NCBI GenBank assembly: GCA_023362775.1
Contig: JALMGJ010000003.1
Location: forward strand, 184,032,725-184,096,724
From: Charina bottae
Lineage: Eukaryota > Chordata > Lepidosauria > Squamata > Charinaidae
Reading direction: 5' to 3'
DNA: 64,000 nt
Under the pieces are notes generated by a model. It did no database searches and was not told the DNA's origin. It saw nothing but the letters and a program-made list of their open reading frames with translations. The position numbers and the translations under genes were made by a program. Positions 10,743 to 21,500 of this stretch are shown one piece after another. The number at the start of each line of letters is the position of its first letter. Position 1 is the first letter of the stretch.

Positions 10743-12300
10743 CCAACCTTCAACTCCATGTTCACGGAAAAGATTCCAGAATTCAGCCCTATTCATTTTA
10801 TATCCTTTCTCTAAATGAACAAATGTGCAATATTTTTTTTCCTCACATTCATAAATTTCTCAGTGACCGGATGAAGGGCTAAAATCTTTTCTGCACACCC
10901 ACTTCTAGTCGTAACGCCTTACCACACTTGCCAGATTTTGTTCACTGTCACTTCCGTGGTTTTTTTGTGTTAACTTTTGCTACATTTCTCTTTATATAGG
11001 GGAGCAACAACAGAGCTTTCCAATCTTGAGGTACACATGAAGTCTGTGCACACATATTAAACAAGTTTCACAGGTGTTCAATTACCAAATCATATCCATA
11101 TGTTAACATTTCTCCACTTACAGTATCTACATTTGTGGAGTTTTTAAAAAAAATAAACTCACAGCATTTATGACTTCCTTTTCATGCATTTTTTGAGGAA
11201 ATGATAACATTCATTTCAATTCTACTCATCAACATATCTCTATCATTCTGACATAAATCTCTAAAATACTTCTTCCAGCATTTCCTCACTTCAGGTTCAT
11301 CCCAAAGCACTTCATTACCTTTATTCTTAATTTGAATTATTTTGCTGGAGGCTTTTTATTTAGCCCTCTTAATGCATTTCCCCCCCCCACAAATTCCATC
11401 AAGTATCTTTTCACGCTGTTCCAGGCCGTTTCCACATGCACTTTCTATTCAATCTGTTGGGAGATTAATCTAACTTCTAATACTTTTTCATACAGGACTT
11501 ACACTGTCTCTTCTTGCAACCATTTTACTTTCATTTTTGTTTCTTTCACTTCTTTCCTTTCCTTTACCATTTTTTCCCAAAATCCTTTCTTGATGCTATC
11601 AACTGGCTTGTCCCACACTCAAAGCCCGGCATCACCCTTAGTTTCTTCACTAGTTCTCTCTGTCTTTCTTCATAAACAGTGTGTTTAGATTTATATTCAT
11701 TTATTTGCTGTGAATATGTATAAGTACACATATTTAAATCATATATTTGAGTCAAACAGACCTTTCTGCTGATAGCAAAAATAATATTTCACATTCATTC
11801 TGGAGTCTCTGAATGACCCAATCACTATTTTGGGTACTGTTTCATCTTATTACCAATCTATTAAGGATACCTAGCAGGATAATTGTTTTCCCATGGTTAA
11901 TATTATTTCAGAATGTTGCAGAATTTTCCCTAAAACTCCTGTCTGATTCTGCCATTATCACCAATCCCTGGGTCATACACATTTCATACACATTCACAAC
12001 AACCTAGAGAACAGTAATTCATATTTTCTGAAATACATTTTGGCCCTTTGATTCATAATTAGACCTACGCATTCCCTTTCCTGCATATATTGTTCAACTC
12101 CACTCCACAAGATTAGAGCACCTGTATTACAATCTTAAACAGCCTTCCCCTTTCTCTTAGTTTCTCAGACTCACAATATCTCTATTTTTCTTACTTTCAT
12201 TTCATTCATTATTTCTTCCTCTTTACTGTTTATTCCTTTTATTTGCCAAGTTGCAGTCTTCCATATGCTGTAGTCATCATCAGATAGGCTGAGAGATACT
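10743..12300 (-). pseudogene. decayed RTE-like LINE reverse transcriptase
   Basis: Minus-strand reading shows RT landmarks broken by stops: EKGYKMNRAEFWNLFREHG (a decayed D-x-EKAYDRVxRxxLW block) near 10743-10819, TSCVPQDWKALLLLP near 11010-11060, and EVLWDEPEVRKCWKKYFRDL near 11255-11320. The order fits one LINE on the minus strand. The stretch 11640-12300 is probably its linker/endonuclease region but is too decayed to prove. Confidence 0.6.
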
Positions 12301-13158
12301 ACCTCTAGAACCCATCATGACTGGTCAGTTGAGGCTTCCACATTATGCTTTTTAATATTCAATTTAATTTATTACGGTCACTGACCAGTACAAGTTGGAA
12401 TTCTACAAGGTAAACACATTGGGCTTTAAAATATAAACCCTCTGATTTGAAACAGTTCCAAATCTAATTTAACAAGTCCCAATTAAATATAATTATAAAA
12501 ATATAAAATACAATTAACATACTGTACCTAAAACCCACAAGGATATTTTAAATTGCATTCCCCCACTTTCTACTCTGTAGCCGTACCTTTGCAACAAAAA
12601 AAATGGCACAACCTTACACAGAGTCTCAGGACTCTGAAATTTGCATAAGTTCATGAATATTTAGAGGAAATCTGATGAGGTCATCCTGACTTCTGTCATC
12701 ATCATTCAATTAGGACAACAGGGAATGTTGGATTAGTGGGGGTTTTGTAAACATGGACAGCAGTACTCTGTAAATTTCAAAATGTGAAATTCATTAAAGC
12801 AGTCCATGATACTAGAAGTCCCAACAACTGTTGCTTCCAGTTTGATTTTCAGGGTACAAACTCTCCTGCCGTGTTAAGTGCAATCACCAGAAGGCTACCA
12901 TTCCAGTTATTTCCCACAGCCTCCAGTAACTACTTTGAATTGGGCCATTTATTATATCCATAAAGTTAAAAAAATGTGCATATTACTTGATATTGTAGCA
13001 TCTTCAAAGTTACAACTTCTCACCTGGCATCAAAATGACCAGGAAACACAACATTTCTTTTTATGTTTGAATGAGATTTTTAATTTAACTTAAATGGCTA
13101 AAAGATGGTCTACATGATGCTACCATTAGTTCTACGTTGTCTATCAGAGTTGTATTAG

Positions 13159-13326
13159 TCAGCAAAATTTTAAATTTAAAAGGTCCACTGACCAAGTTTC
13201 CTGTAATAAAATACAATCAAAAGAGGTTAGAAAATTGATAAAATCCAAATCATGCTTTTTGTTTCTCCACCCCACTATATTCCAGGACACCAGATTCAAA
13301 GATCCAGATGCGGTATGAGATCTTAA
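13159..13326 (-). pseudogene. start of LINE endonuclease ORF2
   Basis: Directly after the ORF1 stop, the same frame continues without any Met as LRSHTASGSLNLVSWNIVGW, followed later by CILLQETWS. SWNIxGW and LQETW are the first two AP-endonuclease motifs of LINEs, holding the catalytic Asn and Glu. The frame closes at 13159, and the sequence after QETWS no longer looks like an endonuclease. A deletion junction probably lies near 13190. Confidence 0.75.
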
Positions 13327-14823
13327 TCAGTCCAACTCGGTTATCTGGTTCAGGAAATTGAAAGGGTCAACAAATATGCAACCGTTTAAGGGGGTGAGTT
13401 TTGGAGCAGGATGTACAGCTTCCATATTTGCAGTATTCAAATCAGTCAATAGTTCCTGGGCATTAAAGGTGGTCTGACAGTTCTCTAAATTATTGGGAAC
13501 CATTAGGGAGAACTTCTCATAAGGCCCTGATGGAGAGGAGATCATAGTTTCTTTGTTGTTCATTGAAGCTTCATCATCTCTTATACTTTGAAGTCTGATT
13601 TTTACGATTTCTAATCTTTCTAAAATCGTCTGTTGCTCCAAAGTGGATAAAGATCCAAAAGAATGAAAAAGATCCTCTTCAATTGAGTCCTCTAAGAATT
13701 TATGGGAAGTAAAGTCCAGAACTTGGGCCCGCTGTTCACCAATAGCTCCTATTGGCTGTTGGGATTCTTTTACAGCCCTGTCAGTCAAGTCCGGCTGAGG
13801 AAACATTGATTCCCGCCGCTCTGTTTGAAATTCCTTGTTGGCTGGTTTGGTCAACTGCGACTTGGGGAATAATGCTTTAATTGTTGTATTAATAAAAATA
13901 CGTGCAGGAAAGATCCCTTTTGTCCTTAGGTACTTTTTATGCTTTTGAATTAGGGAAGGCAATCTAGCAGTCTTAAATACTAACATAGTTCTTTGAGCCC
14001 ATTGGGTATAATTAAGGGGTTCTATAGATACCAAATCAATCAGTTGGAATTTAGTATGAAGAAGATCATAAAGATGAGATTTGACCTGGGATTTATATTT
14101 CCAGCTTGGTATTTTCCCATTATAGCTACAGACTGTTAAACATACTTTGGTGGGTTGTAAAACCAAAGTTTGGATGTTGTCTTTACACTCTGACAAATTC
14201 TCTGGCTTGCTGCTATTTCTCCAGGGGACTTCACTCTCCTGATGATAAGGTGAATTTCGAAACTGAGTTCTTTGTTTAAATGTCAGAGAGGGTGCCTGGG
14301 AATCTTGATATATTTGAGCTATTTTGGAATGGAAATTCTTCGTTTCAGCGGTAAGACAAGAGAGTTGAGATTCGATTTCTTTCATATTCACAAAGATGCG
14401 CTTCACAGTTTGAGCAATTAGGTCCAAGTGAGACTGTTCCAAAGGAAGTACGTCTAACTCTTCCTTTCTCTCTGATCCCTTTCTTTTTCTTTTCTCTTTT
14501 TCCTCCGACTCCAAAGCACTATTAAGTAGAGATATATACTGCCCCTTTAATTGCCCCACCCCAGAGCTGGCTTCGGCATCTGTTAGATTCTCCATCACAA
14601 GCCCGGATACAGCTTCATCCTCCGGCTCTGCAAACTCACAACAATTTGTTGCCCTGATGACAGGCTTCCACTGATGAGCTTTACTTTTATCATTAGAGGT
14701 AAAAAAGTCTCCTATTTTGGATTGCTTACAGGCTGGTGATAATGTCGGCTCCTCAAAGCTCCTTGATCGCTTGCCAGGAATCATTCTCCCACACCTAGTT
14801 TTGTTTTCTAAACTGGCCGGCAT
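13327..14823 (-). CDS. LINE ORF1-type RNA-binding protein, intact (498 aa)
   Basis: Probable nucleic-acid chaperone of a LINE ribonucleoprotein. The ATG has a good context (GGACCATGC). Visible parts: a basic N-terminus; a PIP-box-like motif QSKIGDFF at residues 34-41; a lysine/arginine cluster KEKRKRKGSERK at 109-120, a likely nuclear signal; a helical segment at ~130-175 that could form a coiled coil; and a probable RRM-like region at ~215-325 (WAQRTMLVFKTARLPSLIQ, LRTKGIFPARIFIN). The rest is polar, with a second helix at ~390-415. It ends in TGA, and the endonuclease frame follows in phase. No stop or frameshift interrupts it, unlike neighbouring elements, which suggests a young copy or selection. 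I did not recognise a named host gene. Confidence 0.7.
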   Translation of the reverse strand: MPASLENKTRCGRMIPGKRSRSFEEPTLSPACKQSKIGDFFTSNDKSKAHQWKPVIRATNCCEFAEPEDEAVSGLVMENLTDAEASSGVGQLKGQYISLLNSALESEEKEKRKRKGSERKEELDVLPLEQSHLDLIAQTVKRIFVNMKEIESQLSCLTAETKNFHSKIAQIYQDSQAPSLTFKQRTQFRNSPYHQESEVPWRNSSKPENLSECKDNIQTLVLQPTKVCLTVCSYNGKIPSWKYKSQVKSHLYDLLHTKFQLIDLVSIEPLNYTQWAQRTMLVFKTARLPSLIQKHKKYLRTKGIFPARIFINTTIKALFPKSQLTKPANKEFQTERRESMFPQPDLTDRAVKESQQPIGAIGEQRAQVLDFTSHKFLEDSIEEDLFHSFGSLSTLEQQTILERLEIVKIRLQSIRDDEASMNNKETMISSPSGPYEKFSLMVPNNLENCQTTFNAQELLTDLNTANMEAVHPAPKLTPLNGCIFVDPFNFLNQITELD

Positions 14824-15017
14824 GGTCCTATAAAAAGATTAAAATATCTCACCTCAAGCTTACAGGGGCTTGCGTGTAGATAAAAAAAAACCTTAATGTT
14901 TAAAACAATTTAAAACAATAAAAGCTATTAAAAGTAAACTTTGGCGGAGCTCAGTACAGCAGTTGCTGCTGCCTTGCCGCCATTTCCCCCCCTCTCCGCC
15001 ATTTCCCCCCCTCTCCC
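14824..15017 (-). promoter_or_regulatory. 5' UTR / internal promoter of the ORF1 element, two YY1-like sites
   Basis: Reading in element direction, the unit starts with a 19-bp direct repeat holding two copies of GGAAATGGCGG (plus strand CCGCCATTT at 14977-14985 and 14996-15004). This resembles the YY1 site AAGATGGCGGC found near the start of mammalian L1. A GC-rich segment and an A/T-rich stretch follow before the ORF1 ATG. Confidence 0.5.
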
Positions 15018-15094
15018 TGCTTTTTAATAAGATAAAGAATAGGTTAGTCATATCCATGCCACATGCAGCATTCCAGGGGTATGGGGGTGTAGTG

Positions 15095-15220
15095 GGTTTT
15101 CTATTTGGGGTTTTATTTTTGTAAGCCGCCCGGAGTCACCGTGAGTGAGTTGGACAGCCATATAAATCTCATAAATAAATAAATAAATAAATAAATAAAC
15201 AAACAAACAAACAAACAAAT
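15095..15220 (+). repeat. CR1-like 3' end with (AATA)n(AACA)n tail
   Basis: GTAAGCCGCCCGGAGTCACCGTGAGTGAGTTGG, then ATATAAATCTC and tandem AATA and AACA units. This is the same class of LINE 3' end as at 3690, 20088, 26255, 30252 and 58285. Confidence 0.7.
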
Positions 15221-15860
15221 TCTCTGCTAATTATAAGGACAGTACCAATCAATTTTGGCAAATTTTGACCAACATGCCATGGGCTGAGAGCCCAGCTTTA
15301 CCCCAAGCATGATCCTGTTATTTTATGTAGTCTAGGATCTCTAATCCTCTGAAACTGTCTTGCAAATCAACATTTTGTTGTCTGCATCCCACCAACTAGG
15401 AAAGAGGCAATGTGCTGATATACTCTCAAGATGCAGAGTCTTTCTTCACAGCTTTCATCAAAAAGCTTGTGAAGATGCAACCCTTTGAACCTATTTTATT
15501 CTGATTCCCTGCAGCTCAACTTTGATAATTTTACACAATTTTAAGATGAGTAGGGTGAAAGATATAGGGCTGAAATGTATCTTAAATTGGAAGGCAACAT
15601 AACAGTTTTGCCAGTTTCAAAAAAGATTTCTTTAGCCGTCAATTTTTTTAAAAAAAAAACTTTGCCACCTGAGGTCAAATATAAAAGATTGTTTTTCAAA
15701 GAAAAAGAATGAAATAACTACTCCTGAATACTTTTGTCCTCTATACATCTGCATAAACATTTTCTACCAGTGGGTATATGTCTGCTAGGATTTGTACCAC
15801 ATATTAATGATGGTGGAGTTGAAGCCAGAAATCAGTGTGGCCACCCAATTATAGGTTTCT
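15221..15860. other. unassigned intergenic sequence
   Basis: No supported gene or repeat. Confidence 0.35.
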
Positions 15861-16155
15861 TTTTTATTATTATTAGTGTTTTTAATATACATAGTTAAAA
15901 GATGAAAATGAAAAAGAAATACAAATACAAATCAAGTAAAGAAATATAAGTGTATAGAAAAGAAAAGAAAAAAAAGAAAAAGATAAAGCATAGGAATTGG
16001 TCAACTTACGAACACCTGCATGTTGCAAATAGTCCATTAATGGTTTCCATTCTTTAAGAAAGTAACAGTTTGAGTTTTCTTTTAATAAGCATGTCAATTT
16101 GTCATTTTCTGCCATATCCATCAGTTTTAACATCCAATCTTGTATCCAATTATAG
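15861..16155 (-). mobile_element. L1 3' fragment (ORF2 C-terminus and A-rich tail)
   Basis: The minus strand reads MLKLMDMAENDKLTCLLKEN and LKEWKPLMDYLQHAG, the C-terminal block of L1 ORF2 (compare the related block in the L1 at 45160-45270), followed by an A-rich 3' end. The hAT element at 16156-16426 interrupts the fragment. A few more L1 bases may lie beyond 16434. Confidence 0.7.
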
Positions 16156-16426
16156 CAGAGCTCTCCAAACTGTGCGTGGCGACACAAAAGTGTGTTGCCA
16201 CACACAGTCTGGTGTGTCGCCACACAACCCGGAAGTGCTGATCATCATCAGCGCTTCCGGGTTTTCCCACGGCGACATACCAACTGCAGCGCGCAAAACC
16301 CGAAAGCGGCAGCAGCACTTCCGGGGTTTTGCGCGCTGCCACAAGGATGGCACTTTCGGGTTTTCCCGCGGCGACACACCAAAGCTGGTTGGTGTGTCGC
16401 CGCAGGAAAAACTTTGGAAAGCCCTG
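16156..16426. mobile_element. hAT-type non-autonomous element (271 bp)
   Basis: The ends CAGAGCTCTCCAAACTGT and (reverse complement of the right end) CAGGGCTTTCCAAAGTTT are hAT-like terminal inverted repeats. The 8-bp TSD AATTATAG is perfect (16148-16155, 16427-16434). The inside is CpG-rich and made of repeated GTGTGTCGCCACAC and ACTTCCGGGTTTT blocks in both directions. It encodes nothing; a transposase must come from elsewhere. Confidence 0.9.
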
Positions 16427-16593
16427 AATTATAGGTATCTGACAATCTCCCTGCCCTTTCTTTCTTTCCTCTTCCCTTTCTCATCTTCATATAGAAGACT
16501 ACTGGAGAAAAGAAAGCTCAGGCTTGCAAACTGATCTCCCTTTGCCAGTGGAGAGGGACATATAAAAAGTTCTCTTTTCTCCATCTGAAGATG

Positions 16594-16650
16594 ATAGAAA
16601 GATGGATGGATGGATGGATGGATGGATGGATGGATGGATGGATGGATGGA
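16594..16650. repeat. (GGAT)n microsatellite
   Basis: About 14 tandem GGAT units. Confidence 0.95.
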
Positions 16651-17744
16651 GTTGAGAACACTGTAATGTGCAAAATCTCTGATCAGGTAAAGGTACTCTA
16701 TACAGTATATGTAAACTTGTTTCCAATCTTCCAGAAACAGGGATTTTTTTTTCAGAATAGAAATTTCTTGAATTATTAATATTTACTGGTATGATTCTCT
16801 GCAGAAAAAGATCCAGTTGATATGGCCATGTTGATTATGGACTCTTAACCATATTCAAAGAGATACTCACACATAAATAGCTAGTATTTTTCTGTAATTC
16901 TTGTGAATTCCCTCGAGGTGGTTAGCTGGCTGTTTTGTAAATCAGGTGTGAGGTTAATTGGAGCCTTCTTTGTGTGGCCTACCATGCCTCTTAGCTCTTA
17001 TAATTCTTCTACAAAAGCTCTATTTGGATATTATTCCCTCACAGAATTAACATCCTGTAAGAGGAAAGCTCTCTCTATTTCCTTACTATTCTCATGTTGG
17101 AAATAAAAAAAATAAGAGCCTAAAATTCTCTTATTCTTACAGACTTTACTTTCTTCACCCCAAGCATCAAGGGGTAGGAATTTCACCAGGGATGTGACAT
17201 GATCACTGGGCATGGCCCTCATTCTCTCCTATATGACATTTTGTGACAGAAAAATTGCTTGAAGAAATGATGCTCAAATAAAGCTAATGTAAACTTACAA
17301 CATTGGTTTTGTGTAATTTTTTTCATACTACAAAGTTTCAGCAAAGGAAAGAATGGAAAGTTCATTTCTTTTTAGCAAAGTTAGTATTTGAAGCTGGCCT
17401 TTCTGGAAAGATACATGGTCCCTGTGGGCAATTCTTCAAAAGCTTCTCTGAAATGTGTTTCTAAATTACTTGGCTTCTTTTGAAAATACCACCCTGATGT
17501 TACAGTTTGATATATAGACTGCACAATTGGTTCTACCTTTCCATCTGTCTAAGACACAATCCATTAATGATCTGATTTGCCTGCCTTCTGCAACACTCTG
17601 CTACTTGAATTTAAGTCCCATCTGTAAAGTAAATTAGAGTAATCGTTCAAACAAAACCAGTTTAAGGATGGTAAGGATCTTGTGCAAAGCCTAGCTGGTT
17701 TTCCTGTTCTTTTCCCCACTGTTCCTACCTTTAAAACAATGATT
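16651..17744. other. unassigned intergenic sequence
   Basis: No gene or repeat recognised. Confidence 0.35.
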
Positions 17745-17752
17745 ACGTAGAT

Positions 17753-18071
17753 CATAGCTTTCCAAACTGTGTGTTGCAACACTTTAGTGTGTCGCAACAC
17801 ATAGCTTAGTGTGTCGTGAAGTGGCGGCGGGGGCGTGCATGGCGGCGGCACGGGGGCCAGCATGGCGGCAGTGTGCACGGCGGCAGCGGCAGCAAGGACA
17901 GCAGTGGCGAGCCATCAGCACTTCCGCGTTTTAGCGAGGCTGCCGCCGCTGCCACCACCACCACCCATGCCACCACCACATGCCCCCCCGTGCTGCCGCC
18001 GTGCATGTCCCCGCGCCGCTGCCACTGCCACTGTTGGTGTGTCGCCAATGGGGGCCGTTTGGAAAGCACTG
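17753..18071. mobile_element. hAT-type non-autonomous element with GCC-rich core (319 bp)
   Basis: The left end CATAGCTTTCCAAACTGTGTGTTG and the right end GTTTGGAAAGCACTG are inverted and related to the element at 16156-16426. The 8-bp TSD ACGTAGAT is perfect (17745-17752, 18072-18079). The core (17820-18040) is very GC-rich, built from GGCGGC/CCACCACC repeats. The open frames across it are compositional. Confidence 0.9.
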
Positions 18072-18079
18072 ACGTAGAT

Positions 18080-19294
18080 ACTGTCTTAGATGACATCCTC
18101 CTATCTTGTTATTATTCTATCATAAAATGAAGATGAGCAAGGCAGCCTTTTTTGAGGTCACCATCATACTAGCAGGATACTCAAAAACTTTCTATTATGT
18201 TGCTTTTGTATTATGGAAAGTCCTCTCTGGCCTCCCTTTCAAATTAAGCATATATTTATTTTCAGTTTCATAAAAAAGGCATTGATTGTTTTGTTTTATA
18301 TAGTTTCCTATTTATGTTATTAATCTATTTATCACAGTCATTACCTGCTTTTCATCATTTCTATAATAATTCCAATGGATGATACAAAATAGGATTTAAA
18401 AAAATCTCTATACTTGTATTATCTTAGAATCATAGCATTACAAGTTTAAAATATTCAATATTTTAAAAACTATGAAGTTAAGAAGTATTGAAACCATCAA
18501 ATGTGCAATATATTAATCAAGACTACAAGAGCAACAGTCAGGAGAACAAGAACAAGATGCACAGTAGCTTGGCTTTTAACACCTGGATGAGCAAATAATG
18601 AAGGTTGTTTGATTTGTTGCAAGTCACCTTGGTGGCATAAAACCCATACAGTAATAAACAGGTTGTCTTAGCAAAGCTCCATTATCATAGATATTCAACC
18701 TTATCTAAGAGGAGTCCTTCACCTTTGCTTCTCTTTCACAACATTGCAATCATTGGCACCATATAGAATAGTTCTCTGCTCTTGTTTCTTTCTCTCCCTA
18801 ATTCTGTTCATAATATAAACAGGAAATGAACTCTGGCATTCGTAACTGTTAACATAACGCGTTCATGTCTTGTCGCTGTTTTTGCAGGCCCATCCAATAC
18901 ATTGCTGCTTAGTTGGAAGACTATAAAGTGAGAGATAACTTAAGTTTTTAGATAACATTATCTTCAACATTCCACTTATAAAAATAGAAGCACATATGCA
19001 TATGCACGCACACACACAAACAGAGAGAGTATGTGAGGCAGGAGAAATGAAAAACAAAAAACAAAAAAAATTCATTTGAGAAAAGAAAGATTGCTGTGGA
19101 GAGAGCATACATTATCTATTAAGGCTGCAACTCTGTAGAATTAAGTCGCATTGGGCTTACTTCTGAAATGACACACTGTACATAGCATTTCATTTCATTG
19201 AGTAGATACTATATATTGATTCCAGATGATGTCATATTCCCATTGAGTATTTCAGGATTGTTGGAAATTAAGAGAAAAGCAATACAAATATTTA
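18080..19294. other. unassigned intergenic sequence
   Basis: AT-rich, with no supported gene or repeat. Confidence 0.35.
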
Positions 19295-19960
19295 GAATCA
19301 TAGTCTCATAGGTTGGTAGAGGACATTTAGGCCACTGAGCTCAACTTCCTGCTCAGGAATCGAAATTAAAGCACCCTGACAGATGGGTGCCTACCTTCAA
19401 TGTGAACACATCTATGAAGGGGAGCTAACCATCTTTCTGGGTAATTGGTTATGTTGTCAAACTACTCTTATTGCTAGGAAGTTCCCCGTCCTCCCCTTCA
19501 ACATTCAATTAGAATCTGCTTTCTTGTAAATTAGATCTTTTATTTTAAGTCATGGACACTGGGTTGACAAAGAACAGTTCTTGACTTTCTTAAAAACTTA
19601 AACTTAAAGAGTGCTATCATTCCCACTCAGTCTTCTCTAAACATTTCCATTTACTTCAGTCTCTCCTAATAGGAATTAGCTTCCTGATGCTCATTATCCT
19701 TCCCCAAACATATTCCAGGTTCTCTGAAACTTTCTTAAAGTGCAACACCCAGATTTGAACACAATATTTGAATAGGTTTGGGCCAATACTAAGGTGGAAT
19801 TATTAGTTCCCATTACTAAGAACCATACTTCTGTTGAGGCATCCTAAAATTACATTTGCGTTTTTTGCTCATATTCAATTTGTAGCCAAGTACTATCACA
19901 GTGTCTTGTTCAAAAATCCCAGTATCTTGTTAAGATTTTGTAGAGGGTTAAGCGTCCATT
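19295..19960 (-). mobile_element. CR1 LINE 3' region (classic amniote type)
   Basis: AATCATAGTCTCATAGGTTGGTAGAGGACATTTAGG, followed by CTCAACTTCCTGCTCAGG, is the reverse complement of the CR1 3' UTR, whose 3' end is an ATTCTATG-type repeat. Similarity continues into TTCTTAAAGTGCAACACCCAG. It is diverged, so old. Confidence 0.7.
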
Positions 19961-20086
19961 TCACTCCTTTTTAAAAATTTGTTTATTAAGAGTTTTTCCA
20001 TAAAATAAAAAAATTGAAACTATGTCCTTCTGCAGTCAATTGTTCTCTGCCCCCATTTTATTCCTTAGTCTACCAAACACTGCCAT

Positions 20087-20087
<1 letters not shown>

Positions 20088-20131
<44 letters not shown>

Positions 20132-20400
20132 ATCTATCTATCTATCAAATTTGTATGCCGCCCATCTCCCAATGACTCTGGGTGGCTCACAACAACTACA
20201 ACAAGGATAATACAATAATGACCAATTAAATATAAAAGATGGTGAGAATGACAGACTGGACAGGAATTAAGCAAAGAGTATTCACTCTCTGTTGCCAAAG
20301 GCCTGGGTGAAAAGTCTTTAAGGCACTTCTAAACACCAGCAGGGTAGATCTCATTCCAGAGGGCAGGTGCTGCTACAGAGAAGTCATGCTGACATAGGTT
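20088..20400 (-). mobile_element. CR1/L3-like LINE 3' end with (ATCT)n tail
   Basis: On the minus strand the sequence ends GAGATGGGCGGCATACAAATTTGATAG, followed by a long GATA microsatellite (plus (ATCT)n at 20088-20145). Upstream text (CCTTTGGCAACAGAGAG, AAAGACTTTTCACCCAGGC) is a LINE 3' UTR. Seeding of GATA repeats by the 3' tails of such LINEs is known in snakes. Confidence 0.7.
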
Positions 20401-21465
20401 ATACATCCCTAAAATTAATTTTAAAAATGCTTATAGTATATTGAAATTAGGTTTTGTTTCCCAAGCCAGATGGTAGTGATGGAATCTGTTTGGCTTCACT
20501 TAATTGTAAGATAATTCTTAGTCTTTAAATTCTATATAAAAATCTAATTTTTCTGTACTGGATAAAATGACATATTTGAAAAAATTAATTTAGATTATAC
20601 TTTATCAAGCCAAAACCATGAAAATGCCATCATGAACTGAGTAAAAATTATCTTTCACAGAGAATTGTTCAATTATTCCCAAAATGAGATTGGAAATGAT
20701 ATTTTCTTGTATAAATCCTATACCTGAAAAATGATACATCCTGCCATTTCTGACATCCTGGAATACAGCCACAATTCAAAACTCCCTAGCTGCAAAGTTG
20801 CAGAAGGCTCTGATGGGATTCTTTTAGAAGCTTTCTTAATTATTATGAATTGCTGTCATTCATTCATTTATTCATTCATTCCAATTACATTATTCTCCTA
20901 ATAAAAAAGTATTCATATCACACTATATTTAGCTGATGCCTGTAGAAGAAAGGAAAGAAAGGAAATACTATTTACACTGAAAGTACAGTGCCTCATAATA
21001 TACAGTATGTCTTTCTTCTGTACAAGAGTGGGCAGTCCTTTCTAGCATGAGCTACACACGGGTACAGGGGTGTCCACAGGTGGGGGGGGTAAAAAAAGTG
21101 AAGATGGCAGTATATAAGTGAAATGGCTCCCATGCAGCATCTACAGAGGAGCATCTGATGTTGCTTTTAACAAATGCTCAAATTCATACAGCTTAAAATT
21201 TTGAAGCTCAAAGCCACCCATTTGAATCAGAGCTACAAATACACCAGTAATCATAATAGCTAGGACAGAATGTTTGTGGTATCATCCATTTTTCTCCCAA
21301 TATTCATATTTTGTATTAGGTTCAAAATTACTTTGAAAGACAGAATCATATTCTTACGTGAATAAAATGTGTGCAGGGATAGGCAGCTTTCTGGGCCTTC
21401 CAGATACCTTAAACAATTTCCACAACTCCTTACCATTCATCATGTTGGCTTGGCTATTTATTTAT

Positions 21466-21500
<35 letters not shown>

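Larger units (their letters stand above)
12357..15017 (-). mobile_element. ORF1-bearing LINE derivative lacking most of ORF2
   Basis: A complete retrotransposed unit of 2661 bp: a 5' UTR with GGAAATGGCGG motifs, an intact 498-codon ORF1, the first ~55 codons of an AP-endonuclease ORF, then ~800 bp of non-coding sequence ending ACTGGTCAGTGACCGTAATAAATT. The plus-strand 11-mer TGCTTTTTAAT flanks both ends (12346-12356, 15018-15028) as the TSD. RT is absent, so it either moved as a non-autonomous, internally deleted LINE (comparable to HAL1 in mammals) or lost ORF2 afterwards. The clade is probably CR1/L3-like but unresolved. Confidence 0.8.

Noticed and set aside
17806..18130. Overlapping frames with alanine, proline and histidine runs
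   Set aside because: Compositional, inside the GCC-rich hAT core.
20088..20145. Possible CRISPR-like or satellite array
   Set aside because: A plain tetranucleotide microsatellite at a LINE tail, without unique spacers.
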